A stretch of 64,000 nt of DNA from Magnetococcales bacterium (GCA_015228815.1 JADGCV010000003.1:1-64000); one strand, 5' to 3'; positions 21,058 through 35,523 are shown, numbered from the stretch's first letter. The notes: generated by a model not told the origin, from the letters alone. Numbers and translations are program-made.

Positions 21058-23381
21058 AATATTCCTTGCAACCGACCGGCTACAAGGAGAGCGATTATGA
21101 ACGGCCAACGCCCCGATGGGTGTGTGGCCGTCAGGCCCAGGGCCGTCCCTGCCGCCGCGGCCCCGACGACCGCGGGCAATGTTCGGCGCATGGCGCCTGC
21201 GATCCGGTGAAGCGGGGGGACCGGTGGCACTGCACCCGTCCCGAGACGGCTGGCGGACCTTGCGAAAACGGTCCGCTCCCGGATGGCTCGTGTGGCCAGC
21301 CCGAGCCGCCCTGTGTTCCGGTTTCCAGTCCGCGCGCCATTCTGGGTCGGGTGACCTGGATGGCCACCGGGCTTGCCCTGGCGGTCCTTCTTCTGTTCCT
21401 GAACGGTTCCCACCGCCTGGCACTGGTGGCCCCCGGAGACCTGAGTCCGCCGCATGCGGCGTTGAATTCCTGCGCCCGGTGTCACAGCGCTTTCGAGGGC
21501 GGGGTGGCCAACTGGCTGGTGGAAGGGATGGGGCGCGTCGTGCGCGGCAGGGATTCGGATCTTTGTCTCAAGTGTCACCCCAGGGTGGCCCAGGCCCGCT
21601 GGCCCCACAACCTGGAACCTTCTGCCCTGGTCCGTGTCGAAAGGGGATCACCGACCGGTACCGACGACATCCAGCCACACCCGAACGCCCATGCCGCTCC
21701 GACCTGTTCCGTCTGCCATCGGGAACATACCGGGGGGACCAAGGCCCCGATCATTCGCGATTCGATGTTGTGCAACAGTTGCCATCGGACCACCATTTCC
21801 GTCTTTGCGGTGGATCATCCTGAATTTTCCGCCTCCATTGAAGAGAAAGCGAGGGATGCGATCGGGGCGGGAGCGGCAGTGGGCGCAACGAGGGACAGGA
21901 AGTCTTCGATCAATTTTGACCATTCGAGCCATTTCAAAAGGCATTTCCAGGGGAAGCTCAAGGAGAAGGCGCCGACGCGCTGTGGCCAGTGTCATACGAT
22001 CGAGGCGCAAACGGGTCGGATGCTGCATGCCGGATTCAACGGCGCCTGTTCGTCCTGTCATATCGATCAGATTCGGGGGGAATTCCGGGCGGGATCCAAA
22101 GGGTTTCCCGTCATTGGGGTGCCGGGCCTCGATACACGACTGCTCGGGGCGCGGTCGTTGGCAACCGGTCAATGGCCGGATGCCGCGGAAGGGGAACCGA
22201 CACCCTTCATGCGCTGGATGTTGCGCGACGACGCGCGCTTCAATGCCGCGTGGGAGCGCTTGAAGGATCGGGACCTCCTGGAATTGAAAACTCTGTCGGC
22301 GGAGGAAGAGTCTGCTGTCGTGGATCTGGCCTGGGCGATCAAGAGACTCCTGGGTGATCTGGTCGCGGGGGGACATGCGGCCTGGGCTGAACGGTTTTTC
22401 GGGGAAGGGAAGGTTCCGCCGCCGGGGGATGAATGGGGGGCGATCAACGGTGGCTTGGAGGGGGATACGTTGAAGGGGGCGGTGGCGGCCTGGTTTCCCG
22501 ATCTTTCGGCGGAACTGCCGCGTCATGACCAGGGGCAGAGGGTCCTCTTTCCGGCGCCGGGAGGCGTGGTTTCGCGGGGAACGGGTGCGACAGCGGGGGA
22601 AAAACCGGTCTCCAGGGGGGGGGACGGCGGAGGAACGGCAGTCAAGGAGGAGGAAAGCCTTCTGCTGGTCGATGATGGCGCGGAATCCCTTCTGGAGGAA
22701 TCGCCCAAGGTTGCCGCGCCTGAGGCCTCGGGGGAGACAACGGTCGCGCAGCCAAAACCTATGATCGAGGAGGAGGGATTGTTGGACGGGGAATCGGAGA
22801 CGGTGCGGGAACCGGAGGGGGCCGTCGTGGCTGAGTCATCCCGGATGCTGGCGGTGAATGAGGAGGAGTGGAGTCGGGGTGGTGGTTGGTACCGGATGGG
22901 GTATTGGCTGTATTACCGACCGGGAGGGCATGACGATGAATTTTTGCGTTCCTGGTGGCGACGACTTCGATCGATGCCGGGGGCCGAACCATTGTTTGGG
23001 ATGCTGTCGGCGAAAGACGCCCCTGGGGTGTGTGGCAAGTGTCACATGGGTCTTCGGGGAAATCAAAGCGAAGCCGGAAAGGAAGAAAAGGTTTGGCCCG
23101 ATCGGAGACTTGATCGCCATTCCCTGACCCGGTTTTCCCACAAACCGCATCTTGATGCGTTGGCGAACAATTGTCAGGAATGTCACCTTCTGGGCGCCGC
23201 GGACGTGGAGGGTTCCACTGCGGCAACGGCATCTTTTCCGGCGCCTGCCCATGGTTTCATTCCGTTGCGGAAAAAATCCTGCCAGGCGTGCCATACCGCC
23301 CAACGCGCGGGAGAAAATTGTCTGCAATGCCATGCCTATCATGCGCGTCCACACCCGAGGGAAATGGGGCCTGAGTTTTGA
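21054..23381 (+). CDS. Membrane-anchored decahaem cytochrome c with Cys-rich cytoplasmic N-terminus
   Basis: This 775-residue protein starts with a basic, cysteine-rich region (Cys 24, 33, 43, 49, 60, 70, 80, 87), followed by one membrane helix at ~98-118. Ten CXXCH motifs come after the helix. Six lie in the first half (CARCH, CLKCH, CSVCH, CNSCH, CGQCH, CSSCH) and four near the C-terminus (CGKCH, CQECH, CQACH, CLQCH). Between them are ~350 haem-free residues, partly acidic and low in complexity. The topology places the haems in the periplasm and the cysteines in the cytoplasm, where they could bind a metal or an Fe-S cluster. It is the terminal gene of the redox operon, with a four-base overlap upstream, and probably acts as the periplasmic electron exit or entry. 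The acceptor is unknown. Confidence 0.82.
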   Translation: MKYSLQPTGYKESDYERPTPRWVCGRQAQGRPCRRGPDDRGQCSAHGACDPVKRGDRWHCTRPETAGGPCENGPLPDGSCGQPEPPCVPVSSPRAILGRVTWMATGLALAVLLLFLNGSHRLALVAPGDLSPPHAALNSCARCHSAFEGGVANWLVEGMGRVVRGRDSDLCLKCHPRVAQARWPHNLEPSALVRVERGSPTGTDDIQPHPNAHAAPTCSVCHREHTGGTKAPIIRDSMLCNSCHRTTISVFAVDHPEFSASIEEKARDAIGAGAAVGATRDRKSSINFDHSSHFKRHFQGKLKEKAPTRCGQCHTIEAQTGRMLHAGFNGACSSCHIDQIRGEFRAGSKGFPVIGVPGLDTRLLGARSLATGQWPDAAEGEPTPFMRWMLRDDARFNAAWERLKDRDLLELKTLSAEEESAVVDLAWAIKRLLGDLVAGGHAAWAERFFGEGKVPPPGDEWGAINGGLEGDTLKGAVAAWFPDLSAELPRHDQGQRVLFPAPGGVVSRGTGATAGEKPVSRGGDGGGTAVKEEESLLLVDDGAESLLEESPKVAAPEASGETTVAQPKPMIEEEGLLDGESETVREPEGAVVAESSRMLAVNEEEWSRGGGWYRMGYWLYYRPGGHDDEFLRSWWRRLRSMPGAEPLFGMLSAKDAPGVCGKCHMGLRGNQSEAGKEEKVWPDRRLDRHSLTRFSHKPHLDALANNCQECHLLGAADVEGSTAATASFPAPAHGFIPLRKKSCQACHTAQRAGENCLQCHAYHARPHPREMGPEF

Positions 23382-23382
23382 G

Positions 23383-25515
23383 ATGTCCATTATGGTCTCC
23401 TTCAAACGTGTTCTGTTGGGGTTGTTGGCGCTTGTGGCCGTGGTGACGCTGGTCTGGTGGCTGGCCCGTTCGTCGCTGGTCGTGCTTCCCGAGATCAAGG
23501 AACGTACAATTTCCGAAGGGAGAATCGTCCTTCGTTTTGGACACAACTCGCCCAGGGACAGCGCCTTGCACTTGGCGGCGCTGCGGTTTGCGGCGGAGGT
23601 GGAAGAAAAAAGCGGCGGCAGGGTCGTGGTCGGTGTGTATCCGTTCCAGGAACTGGGCAACGATGATCAAATGCTGGAGATGGCGCGACAGGGACGGCTC
23701 GATATTCTCCTGACGCCGACGGCCAAGATGAGTGTCGCGGTCCCGGCGATGCACTATGCCGACCTGCCGTTCTTCTTTCCTTCGCGGGAGGTGATGTATC
23801 GGGTCCTGGATGGCGAACCGGGACGGTTGCTGTTGGAAAAACTTCGTCTCATCGGCCTGGAAGGGGTGGCCTTCTGGGAAAACGGGTTCAAACAGTTCAC
23901 CGCCAATCGTCCCATCCGGTCGCCTGCCGATTTCAAGGGTCTGAAGATCCGGACCATGAAAAGCCGGATCATCATGCACCATTTCGAAGAAATGGGGGCG
24001 ATGCCCATTCTGATCGATTTTCACGCGACGCGCCAGGCCTTGGCCGACAAGGTGGTGGATGGCCAGGAAAATCCGCTGGTGGCCATCGTCGGCCTGAAAA
24101 TCCACGAGGTGCAATCCCACCTGACCCTGAGCAATCATGGTTATCTGGGTTATGTTCTTTCGATCAGCGCTGCGGTGTTTCGCAACCTGCCCGTGGAGGC
24201 GAGGACCCTGCTCAAGGAGACGGGACGGGATCTGGTCGCCTTCGAACGCGCCGAGACCCAACGTCGTGAGGTGATCTGGTTGGATACGATTCGCAAGGCG
24301 GGGGTTACGGTACATACCCTGACCGATGGGGAACGGGCGGAATTCATCCGTCAGGCGGCGCCGATTGCGAATCGGTTCGAAATGAGCATCGGCCCGGATA
24401 TTCTTTCCCGGATCGAGGAGGTGTTGTATTTCAGCAGGCCCGAGAGCGAGCGACAACAGGAGATCGTGATTGGCTTCGAGGGTGATCTTTCCAGCATCGG
24501 CATTCGTGGCAGCCAGGCGATCAAGAGTGGCGTCCTTCTGGCCATGAAGGAAATCAACGATCGCGGCGGCGTATTGGGCCGGAGGCTGACCTTGTTGCGC
24601 CGGGACGACAAGGGGATGCCCTCGTGTGGATTGGCCAATTTCAAGGAATTGGCGGTGATCCCCGAGGTGGTCGCGATCCTTGGTGGGACGTTTTGCAACG
24701 TGTCCGAGATCCAGGCCCGGGAGGCGCAACGGGTTGGCATTCCCTTTCTTGTCCCCTGGTCCACCGCGGCGGCGGTGGTGGAGCATGGAGAGAAACCGAA
24801 TTTTACGTTCAGGATTTCCGCCAACGATCGTCTGGCGGGTCCTTTTCTGGCCCGGGAAGCGCTCAAACGATTCGACCGGGTTGCGCTGGTTCTGGAAAAC
24901 TCGCTCTGGGGGCGGGGCAACTTCGAGTCGATGAGCCGGCATTTTTCCCGGGTTGGCGTCACCCCGGCGCATGTCGCCTGGATCAACCGCGGAGAAATCA
25001 TCGGACCGGCGATCCTGGAGGAGATCAGAAGTTCGGGGGCGCGTGGGATCATTCTGGTTTTGAATACGGTCGAAGGGGCGGCCCTGGTGCAAACCATGGT
25101 CCGGGACCTGGAGCGGGGAAAAAGGTCGTTGCCGATCATTGCCCATATGGGGATTGTCGGCGGCGATTTCTGGCCTCTGGTCGCCCCTCTGAACTCCGAA
25201 ATCGATCTTCAGGTGTTGCAAACGATGTCTTTTTCCGGCGATATGTCGGATCATTCCGCGGAAGCCCCCCCCTCGATCGGGATGGCGCATGCCTATGATC
25301 TGGTCCATCTTCTGGCCCAGGCGATCGCCAGGGCGCAAACCACCGAACGGGCCGCGGTACGGGAGGCCCTGGAACAACTGGAAAGCCATTCGGGGCTGGT
25401 CAAGAGGTATGCCCCGCCTTTTTCTCCGGAAGACCATGACGCCCTGACGGAACAGGATTATTTCCTGGCCCGGTTCGACCCTTGGGGACGTCTGGTCACG
25501 GTCGAATCTCCATGA
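23383..25515 (+). CDS. Tandem periplasmic binding protein fusion: DctP-type plus Leu/Ile/Val-type
   Basis: The 710-residue product has an N-terminal membrane anchor or uncleaved signal (~8-28). Residues ~40-335 are a TRAP DctP-type solute-binding domain: [13 protein letters not shown], then [11 protein letters not shown] with the carboxylate-binding Arg, and VVDGQENPL. Residues ~350-700 are a Peripla_BP_6 (branched-chain amino-acid type) domain: [20 protein letters not shown] and [12 protein letters not shown]. No permease genes are nearby. Its end overlaps the start of a giant hybrid kinase by four bases (ATGA), so it more likely senses ligands for that kinase than imports them. ATG 23392 is an alternative start. 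Ligands are unknown. Confidence 0.82.
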   Translation: MSIMVSFKRVLLGLLALVAVVTLVWWLARSSLVVLPEIKERTISEGRIVLRFGHNSPRDSALHLAALRFAAEVEEKSGGRVVVGVYPFQELGNDDQMLEMARQGRLDILLTPTAKMSVAVPAMHYADLPFFFPSREVMYRVLDGEPGRLLLEKLRLIGLEGVAFWENGFKQFTANRPIRSPADFKGLKIRTMKSRIIMHHFEEMGAMPILIDFHATRQALADKVVDGQENPLVAIVGLKIHEVQSHLTLSNHGYLGYVLSISAAVFRNLPVEARTLLKETGRDLVAFERAETQRREVIWLDTIRKAGVTVHTLTDGERAEFIRQAAPIANRFEMSIGPDILSRIEEVLYFSRPESERQQEIVIGFEGDLSSIGIRGSQAIKSGVLLAMKEINDRGGVLGRRLTLLRRDDKGMPSCGLANFKELAVIPEVVAILGGTFCNVSEIQAREAQRVGIPFLVPWSTAAAVVEHGEKPNFTFRISANDRLAGPFLAREALKRFDRVALVLENSLWGRGNFESMSRHFSRVGVTPAHVAWINRGEIIGPAILEEIRSSGARGIILVLNTVEGAALVQTMVRDLERGKRSLPIIAHMGIVGGDFWPLVAPLNSEIDLQVLQTMSFSGDMSDHSAEAPPSIGMAHAYDLVHLLAQAIARAQTTERAAVREALEQLESHSGLVKRYAPPFSPEDHDALTEQDYFLARFDPWGRLVTVESP

Positions 25516-28500
25516 CGGACCGGCCAACGGATCGCGACATGAAAAAACAGGGCATCCGTACCAAACTGATCAAATACATCTCGCTGGTGATGGTGGTCGG
25601 CGTCGGGGTGTCCACGCTGTTCATTTCGTTGCTTTTGTATGGCCATCTGGAGCGGGAAAGGCGGGCCAACATGGCCAATCAGGCCTGGCATGAAATGCTC
25701 CGCCTGGAACAGCAGATCGGCCAACTCGTCGAAAATACCGAACGACTGACCGAGAATCATTTCATCATCAATGGATTGATCGATACCCAGGGACGCGAGA
25801 CCTATTTGCGCCGGACCGCCGACAATTTTGCCGCGGGCCGGGATGTGGTGTCGTTTTCTCTGGTCGATTTCGATGGTCGGCCTCTGTTCGTCAAGGGGGA
25901 GGGACCACCCGACTTCAATGCCTCCGAGGAACTGCGTCTGGCATTGGGGATGGGCAGTCCGGGGGTGTTTCTGACCCCTGCCGACCATCGGCTTCTGGTG
26001 GTGGCCCCGGTTCACTACTATCAGACCACCCAGGGGGCGGTGGTGGTGACCTTCGATCTGGAAAAAATTTCCAAACGCCTGCTGAAGAGCGAGGAGGGGA
26101 TGTACCATGCCCTGGTGGTCGATGGGAAGAACCTGTTTGTCTCCGATGAATCACCCGGGGTGGAATATCTGACCGAACGGGTGGTGGCCAACGGGGCCGC
26201 GCCATACATGATGCAACTTGACGCGGGGGTGGAGGTCGGGACGCCGGTCGATGCCTTTCTGTCGCCCATCCGCAAGGCGATCGCCCATTTCGTGTTGTTG
26301 GGGCTGGTGTTGCTGGTGGGGGCGGTGATTGCCTCCATCTGGCTCGGCAACAGCATCGCCCGACCGATTCTCCTGCTGAGCGATCGGGTGCGCCGGGCTG
26401 GCGTGGCCGAAGGGGAAAACTGTTATCCCGTGGGCAGTGACGATGAATTGGAACTCCTGGCCCTTGCCTTCGACGAACGGACGCGGGACCTGGGAAACAT
26501 TCAAAGGGAATTGGAACGCCGGGTCGAAAAGCGTACCGCGGAACTCAAACGCAGCGAAGAGACCCTCAATCGGGCGCAGAAGGTCGCCCGTCTGGGAAGC
26601 TGGCGTCTGGACAAGGGGAGCAGGCGTCTTTTCTGGTCCGAGGAGGTCTATCACCTGTTCGGCCTTCCCCCCGACACCTCCATGGATCCATCGTCTTTTT
26701 TCAAGTGCATTTTTCCCGACGATGTGGCGCGGGTGGAGCAGGCGTGGGCAGCCGCGTTCGCGGGGGTTGCCCCCTATGATGTCGAACACCGGGTGATCGT
26801 CCGGGGGGAGATCCGGTGGATGCGGGAATTGGCCGAATTCATCCGTGACGACCGGGGGGGGGTCACCGAGGTCATCGGCACGGTCCAGGACATCACCGAT
26901 CGTCATGCCGCCCAGGAGAGCATCCGTCTGTTGTCGCAGGCGATGGATCAGAGTTCCTCGGACATCGTGATCACCGACCGGGAGGGGCGCATCATCTACA
27001 TCAATCCCCGATGCATCGAATCGACCGGATATACCCGCGAAGAACTCATGCAGCAGAATCCGTGCCTGATCCAGTCGGGCAACACCCCCCTGGCGGTCTA
27101 TCAGGATCTTTGGGGGACCATCACCAGTGGCCAGACGTGGCGGGGAGAACTACAGAACAAAAGGAAGGATGGGACCCTGTTCTGGGAGTATGCGGTCATC
27201 TCCCCGGTTCGGGACAGCGATGGAACCATCACCCACTATCTGGCGATCAAGGATGACATCACCGAGCACAAACGATTGGAAGAGGAACGGCGGCAGGCCC
27301 TGGAGAAGGCGGAACTGGCCAGCCGTGCCAAATCGGAATTCCTGGCCAACATGAGTCATGAAATCCGGACGCCGATGAACGCCATCATCGGCCTGAGTCA
27401 CCTGTGCCTGCAAACCCGAATGTCCGCCAAACAGAAGGATTACATTCGCAAGGTCCACGGTTCCGCCACGTCGTTGTTGCGGATCATCAACGATATTCTC
27501 GATTTTTCGAAGATCGACGCCGGACGCCTCGAAATGGAATCCATCGCCTTCACCCTGGAGGAGGTGCTGGGCAACCTGTCTTCCATGATTGCCCTCAAGG
27601 CGCATGAGAAACAATTGGAATTTGTCATGAAGGCGGCGTCGGACATCCCTTCCGCCCTTGTCGGAGATCCGCTGCGCCTGGGACAGATTCTCGTCAACCT
27701 GACGGGAAACGCCATCAAGTTTACCCAGGAAGGGGAAGTTTCCGTCGCTGTCCGGGTACTGGAACGTCTGGAGGACGGGGTTCGATTGGAATTCGCCGTC
27801 CAGGATACCGGAATCGGCATGAACGAAGAACAGATTGGCCGATTGTTTCAGGCGTTCAGCCAGGCGGACACCTCGGTGACGCGCCGTTATGGCGGGACGG
27901 GTCTGGGGTTGGCGATCAGCAAACGCCTGATCGAGATGATGGGCGGAGGGATCACCGTGGAGAGTGTACCGGGTCGGGGAACCCGGTTCGTGTTCGATGG
28001 TGTCTTTGGAGTCGGTGGGCGGTCGTTGTCGTTCGACCATGCTTGCGCTCCGGATCTTGTCGGGAAACGGGTTTTGGTGGTCGATGACAGTATCAGTGCC
28101 TGCGAGGTCATGATGGAGCATCTGTCCGCCTTGAAATTCAGGGTGGACGGAGTTCATGGCGGCAGGGCCGCGATCGGAGCGGTTGCGGAGGCGATGAAGG
28201 CAGGGGATCCGTTCGACCTGGTGCTCATGGACCATCGGATGCCCGACCAGGATGGGATCACCACGGCGATGGAGTTGTGTCGCATGCCCGGATCGATTCC
28301 GGCGCCGAAGATCATCATCGCCACTGCCTATGGGGAGGAGGAGGTTGTCCGGCGCGCCACCCGGGAGGCGCATGTCGATGGATTCCTGGTCAAACCGGTC
28401 AGTCAGAGCCTGTTGTTCGAATCGATCATGGAGGTCTTCGGCAAGTCGGAGCATGGGGCGGACGATGAACCCCGTTTGACCGGGGAAGAAGAACGGTTGC

Positions 28501-29606
28501 GGTTTCCCGGGTTGGTGGGGGCGCACATTCTGTTGGCGGAGGACAATGAGATCAATCAACAGGTGGCGCGGGAATTGTTGGAACAGGCGGGAATGACGGT
28601 GGTCGTGGTGGCTCATGGCGACCTTGCCCTGAAACGGGTTCGGGAGGAATCCTTCGATGGGGTGCTGATGGATGTGCAGATGCCGTTCATGGATGGGCTG
28701 ACCGCAACCCGGGAGATTCGCAAGGACAAGAAATTGGCCGATCTTCCCATTCTGGCAATGACCGCCAACGCGATGGCGGGGGACCGCGAGGCGTGTCTTG
28801 CGGCGGGGATGCAGGACCATATCGCCAAACCGGTGGATCCCAGGGAACTGTATGCCACAATGGCCCGTTGGATTCGGTCCGGGGATCGGAGGGCGTCTTT
28901 GTCTTCCTCGCATGGTGATTGGGAAAAGCGGCGGGAGAGTGCTTTGGGTGTTCGATTGGCGGTGGATGAGGTCGGTTTTCCCGTTATTGCCGGTGTGAAT
29001 GTCGCCAGGGGGGTCGGGTACATGGGGGGCAATGTGAACGGCTACATCGAATTGCTGTCGCGCTTTCGCGCCAACCAGGAAGGGATCGTGGACGCCATTC
29101 GGGATGCTTGCGACAAGGGGGACCTGGAGACGGCGCAACGTCTGGCCCATTCTCTCAAAGGGGTGTCGGCGACCCTGGGGGCCGATTCCCTGGCGGCGCT
29201 GGCGGCCCGTCTTGAAGCGCTCTACAGGCATGGCGATCTTGGGGATGGGACAAATGAGGACCTTGAAAAGGTCGCGGGTGAATTGGCGGCTCTTTTGCGG
29301 GCGATCGATGTTTTTTTCGCGGATCGGGAATCGGTTCGGGTCGAGGCGGACCCTCGGGAGGGGCATGGACCCGGTTGTGGAGATCCCCAGGCCGGCATGG
29401 AGGAAACCCGGGCGCTTCTGGTGCGCATTGTCGGTGAATTGGAGGCGTTCGATGCCGCGGTCGAGACGTCGATGGAGCGGCTGAAGCGGCTGCCCCATTC
29501 GGAGGAGATGATCCGGGATATTGATCGGATCGCCGCCAGGGTGGCACAATACGAGTTTGAAGGGGCATTGGAAGAGGTCCGGCGGTGCATGGCGCGGATC
29601 GGATGA
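25512..29606 (+). CDS. Hybrid sensor histidine kinase (sensor-HAMP-PAS-PAS-kinase-REC-REC-HPt)
   Basis: A 1364-residue membrane kinase. Two membrane helices (~17-42 and ~257-280) flank a periplasmic sensor domain. HAMP and coiled-coil sequence follow, then a PAC-containing PAS domain and a second PAS ([17 protein letters not shown]). The HisKA motif is [13 protein letters not shown]; the ATPase has an N box (NLTGNAIKF) and G boxes ([15 protein letters not shown]). Two receivers follow (LVVDDS with [17 protein letters not shown] with [11 protein letters not shown]), then an HPt domain ([13 protein letters not shown]). It can therefore run an internal His-Asp-His relay. Overlap with the binding-protein fusion suggests that protein is its periplasmic ligand receptor. 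The final output protein is not identified. Confidence 0.92.
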   Translation: MTDRPTDRDMKKQGIRTKLIKYISLVMVVGVGVSTLFISLLLYGHLERERRANMANQAWHEMLRLEQQIGQLVENTERLTENHFIINGLIDTQGRETYLRRTADNFAAGRDVVSFSLVDFDGRPLFVKGEGPPDFNASEELRLALGMGSPGVFLTPADHRLLVVAPVHYYQTTQGAVVVTFDLEKISKRLLKSEEGMYHALVVDGKNLFVSDESPGVEYLTERVVANGAAPYMMQLDAGVEVGTPVDAFLSPIRKAIAHFVLLGLVLLVGAVIASIWLGNSIARPILLLSDRVRRAGVAEGENCYPVGSDDELELLALAFDERTRDLGNIQRELERRVEKRTAELKRSEETLNRAQKVARLGSWRLDKGSRRLFWSEEVYHLFGLPPDTSMDPSSFFKCIFPDDVARVEQAWAAAFAGVAPYDVEHRVIVRGEIRWMRELAEFIRDDRGGVTEVIGTVQDITDRHAAQESIRLLSQAMDQSSSDIVITDREGRIIYINPRCIESTGYTREELMQQNPCLIQSGNTPLAVYQDLWGTITSGQTWRGELQNKRKDGTLFWEYAVISPVRDSDGTITHYLAIKDDITEHKRLEEERRQALEKAELASRAKSEFLANMSHEIRTPMNAIIGLSHLCLQTRMSAKQKDYIRKVHGSATSLLRIINDILDFSKIDAGRLEMESIAFTLEEVLGNLSSMIALKAHEKQLEFVMKAASDIPSALVGDPLRLGQILVNLTGNAIKFTQEGEVSVAVRVLERLEDGVRLEFAVQDTGIGMNEEQIGRLFQAFSQADTSVTRRYGGTGLGLAISKRLIEMMGGGITVESVPGRGTRFVFDGVFGVGGRSLSFDHACAPDLVGKRVLVVDDSISACEVMMEHLSALKFRVDGVHGGRAAIGAVAEAMKAGDPFDLVLMDHRMPDQDGITTAMELCRMPGSIPAPKIIIATAYGEEEVVRRATREAHVDGFLVKPVSQSLLFESIMEVFGKSEHGADDEPRLTGEEERLRFPGLVGAHILLAEDNEINQQVARELLEQAGMTVVVVAHGDLALKRVREESFDGVLMDVQMPFMDGLTATREIRKDKKLADLPILAMTANAMAGDREACLAAGMQDHIAKPVDPRELYATMARWIRSGDRRASLSSSHGDWEKRRESALGVRLAVDEVGFPVIAGVNVARGVGYMGGNVNGYIELLSRFRANQEGIVDAIRDACDKGDLETAQRLAHSLKGVSATLGADSLAALAARLEALYRHGDLGDGTNEDLEKVAGELAALLRAIDVFFADRESVRVEADPREGHGPGCGDPQAGMEETRALLVRIVGELEAFDAAVETSMERLKRLPHSEEMIRDIDRIAARVAQYEFEGALEEVRRCMARIG

Positions 29607-29610
29607 GGTC

Positions 29611-30783
29611 GTGTCCGGGAAAGAACAGAATTGGCGGGGTGCGACGCTGGGGATGATCGAGGAACCGGTTGCGGAAAAAAAAGGGGTGATCCTGCTGGTC
29701 GATGATCAACCCGAAAGCATTTTTCGGGTCAAGTCGGCCCTTGAGCACCATTTTTCGCTGCGGATCGCGACCCGGGGCGAATTGGCGCTGCGGATCGCCG
29801 AACAGGGGGGCATCGATCTGGTATTGCTCGATGTTCTCATGCCGGGGATGGACGGCTACGAGGTATGCTGCCGTCTCCAGGGAAATCCGGCGACCGCGGA
29901 TCTTCCGATCGTCTTTCTGACCTCCAAGGAGGACCAGGAGGATGAGATCATCGGTCTGAGGCTTGGGGCGGTCGATTTCATCCGCAAGTCGGGCCATCCC
30001 TGGATTGTACAACTCCGCTGCGCCACCATTGTCGCCCATCGGCAGGCAAGAAAAGAATTGGACAGGAAAAACATGGAATTGCAACAGGCGTTGATGGTTC
30101 GGGAAAACATGGAGCGTCTGTTTCAACACGACCTCAAGGGGCCATTGACGGGGATCATCGGCGTGCCGCAAATTTTGATGGAGGCGGATAATCTTACCGA
30201 GGGACAAAGAACCCTCCTTGGGGCCATGGAAAAAAGTGGCTATGCGATGCTGGAAATGATCAACCGTTCTCTTGATCTGTACAAGATGGAAAACGGGACC
30301 TATCCCTTGCAACCGGAGGAATTCGACCTGTTGGAGGTGTTGGAACGGATCGTCGCCGACCTGAAACGGCACGTCAGGTCGAAGGGACTCGACGTTCGCA
30401 TCGAGTGTGCCGAGCGGAATGATCCCGATCCGAGTGGGGCGTTTCTGGTGATCGGTGAGCGGATGTTGTGCCATCCATTGTTTTTCAACTTGATCCTGAA
30501 TGCCATCGAGGCCTCGGTCACACCGGGGGAGATTCATATCCTTCTTTCTCGTGGCCAGGGGGAGGGAAGGATCGGAATTACCAACAGTGGCGAGGTTCCC
30601 GAACCCATTCGCGATCGCTTTTTCGAGAAATACGTGACCTGGGGCAAGAAGGGGGGGACTGGATTGGGGACCTATTCCGCATGGTTGTCGGCCAGGACCC
30701 AGAAGGGGCGGATCGAACTGGATACCCGTCGTCCTGGAGAAACGTCGGTGACCGTGATTCTGCCGATGTCTCTGGTCGCGTAA
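29611..30783 (+). CDS. Receiver domain fused to histidine kinase (REC-HisKA-HATPase)
   Basis: The protein starts with a receiver domain (LLVDDQPES, phospho-acceptor in LLDVLMPGMDGYEV, conserved FLTS). A coiled linker follows, then a HisKA-like helix (QHDLKGPLTGIIG) and an ATPase domain (NLILNAIEAS, GGTGLGTYSA). There are no membrane segments, so it is cytoplasmic. GTG 29611 is taken as the start because GAGG lies just upstream; ATG 29653 is the alternative and loses only 14 residues. It follows the giant hybrid kinase by four bases and may receive phosphate from that kinase's HPt domain. Its target is unknown. Confidence 0.85.
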   Translation: MSGKEQNWRGATLGMIEEPVAEKKGVILLVDDQPESIFRVKSALEHHFSLRIATRGELALRIAEQGGIDLVLLDVLMPGMDGYEVCCRLQGNPATADLPIVFLTSKEDQEDEIIGLRLGAVDFIRKSGHPWIVQLRCATIVAHRQARKELDRKNMELQQALMVRENMERLFQHDLKGPLTGIIGVPQILMEADNLTEGQRTLLGAMEKSGYAMLEMINRSLDLYKMENGTYPLQPEEFDLLEVLERIVADLKRHVRSKGLDVRIECAERNDPDPSGAFLVIGERMLCHPLFFNLILNAIEASVTPGEIHILLSRGQGEGRIGITNSGEVPEPIRDRFFEKYVTWGKKGGTGLGTYSAWLSARTQKGRIELDTRRPGETSVTVILPMSLVA

Positions 30784-30895
30784 TCATCGAGGCGCATGGG
30801 GATTTGAATCATTCCCTTTGCCTTTTGCATTTTCCAGGATTATGGTCACCCTGGAACGGGTTTCATGAACCAATTTTTTGCCTGATGAGGCCTTC

Positions 30896-32247
30896 ATGCC
30901 TTTTATTCCCCATACGGATGAGGACATCCGGGAGATGCTTTCGACCATCGGCGTGGATGGTTTGGATTCATTGTTCGATGAGATCGATCCGGAGCTGCGC
31001 GGTAAACCGCTCGATCTTCCTCCTCCGCTCGCCGAATGGGACGTGGTGCGTCTGATGCGGGAACGGGCGTCACGGGATGCGGGAATGGTTTCCTTCCTGG
31101 GTGCCGGGGCGTATGCCCACCACATTCCCGCCGTAGTCTGGCAGTTGGCCTCGCGGGGCGAATTTTATACCGCCTACACCCCCTATCAGGCGGAAGCGAG
31201 CCAGGGAACGTTACAGATTCTCTATGAATTTCAGACGATGATGGCTTCCCTTACGGGGATGGATGTTTCCAATGCCTCCCTTTATGATGGCGCCAGCGCC
31301 TTGGCGGAGGCGGTGCTCATGGCGGTTCGCCTTCGGGGGGGGGCGGGTGGTCGGAGGGTCTTGATACCCGCCACCGTGAATCCCCGTTATCTGGAAACGG
31401 TCCGGGCCCTGGTGCGTTACCAGGGGATCGAGGTGATACCGGTGCCGTTTTGTGTCGCGGATGGTCATATTGTTCCCGAGGCCCTTGCGCCATGGGAGGG
31501 TGAAGGGTATGCGGCGCTGGTTGTTCCCCAGCCCAATTTTTTCGGCGTGTTGGAAGAGGTGGATGCCTTGACGACGCGGGCCCAGGGATCGGGGGCGCTG
31601 GTGATCGGCCTGGTCAATCCCGTGGCCCTGGGAATGCTGGCGCCGCCCGGGTCCTGGGGTGAAAAGGGGGCCGATATTGCCTGTGGCGAGGGGCAACCTT
31701 TTGGCGCTCCGTTGACCTCGGGGGGGCCGGGGTTTGGATTTTTATGCTGTCGTTCGGCGCACATCCGGCAGATGCCGGGTCGCATCGTCGGTCGGACGAC
31801 CGATCGGGAGGGGCATTCCGGATTTGTGCTGACGCTACAGGCGCGGGAACAACACATACGCCGTTCCCGAGCCACATCAAACATTTGCACCAGTCAGGGG
31901 TTGATGGCGATTGCAGCGGCGATTCACCTGTCGCTTCTGGGACCCGAGGGATTGCGAAACACGGCCCGGACGTGTCATGCCAACACCGTTGAACTGATGA
32001 ATCTTCTGTTGCAGGTTCCAGGGGTGACCCGGGTTTTTTCGCGGCCTTTTTTTCATGAGGTGGCGCTGCGGCTGCCAGGGCCGGTGTCCGGGATTCTCGA
32101 ACGGCTTCGGGGGATGGGGGTCGTTGCGGGCCATTCATTGGAGCGGGCATATCCCATGTTGGAAAATACCCTTCTTGTCTGCGCCACCGAAACGGTGGGG
32201 CGAGGGGAGATGGAACGGTTTCGGGATGCATTGCGGGAGGTCCTGTC

Positions 32248-32251
<4 letters not shown>
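30896..32251 (+). CDS. gcvPA: Glycine dehydrogenase (decarboxylating) subunit 1
   Basis: This is the N-terminal half of the split P-protein of the glycine cleavage system, 451 residues long, normal for the two-gene form. The characteristic opening is [19 protein letters not shown], and [14 protein letters not shown] plus [11 protein letters not shown] are typical GcvPA motifs. The P-protein uses PLP to decarboxylate glycine and passes the aminomethyl group to lipoyl-GcvH. The start is set by GATGAGG before ATG 30896. It overlaps gcvPB by four bases (ATGA), which supports equimolar production. Other glycine-cleavage genes (gcvT, gcvH) are not in the window. Confidence 0.95.
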
Positions 32252-35053
<2,802 letters not shown>

Positions 35054-35116
35054 TCGTCCAGGCTGCCTGAAGGTATTGAAGGTTTGAGCGCCGCCGTGGC
35101 GCTCTGAAGACCGATC

Positions 35117-35150
35117 ACGCCCCCCGGATTTATGGGGGGCGTTTTTTTTT
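35117..35150 (+). terminator. Intrinsic terminator after enolase
   Basis: A perfect 9-bp GC-rich stem (ACGCCCCCC / GGGGGGCGT) with an 8-base loop runs directly into a T tract of nine. It ends the gcvPA-gcvPB-eno transcript and marks the left edge of the AT-rich pilus block. Confidence 0.93.
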
Positions 35151-35494
35151 GGGGGGGGAATAAGGCAAGACGGGCAAAAGGAAAGGTCAGATAAATTTTT
35201 TGCGATACGCGAATTGCTGTCTATAATTGATAGATTATGATTGATATATAGAATATTACATTATATAAATTCACATGTTATTTAATGATAAAGATTAAAT
35301 TTGCCGAAATGCACCCGATTCGCAATGAAAATCATTAAGAAAATTCACTCTGGTGAAATAACCAATAAAATATAATATTTCATATGTAAAAACAAATCGT
35401 ATATAATTTTATTTATTATTAAGAACAGTAAACGCCTATGAAATTTGCGGGCATGCAAAAACAAATAATTATATTAATAATATAAAATTATTGA

Positions 35495-35523
35495 TTGACA
35501 CAGACTCCGTGTATGCGTAGGAT
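35495..35523 (+). promoter_or_regulatory. Sigma70-type promoter for the pilus operon
   Basis: A perfect -35 box TTGACA (35495-35500), a 17-base spacer and TAGGAT (35518-35523; four of six -10 consensus bases). Transcription would start near 35530, giving a ~260-base leader before the secretin ATG. A second TTGACT at 35545 lacks a matching -10. Confidence 0.5.

Noticed and set aside
18179-29549. Minus-strand open frames of 660-800 codons (18179-20173, 23257-25527, 27150-29549)
   Set aside because: They lie opposite genes with clear catalytic motifs, and their translations are Arg/Pro/His-rich, as expected for antisense of high-GC codons.
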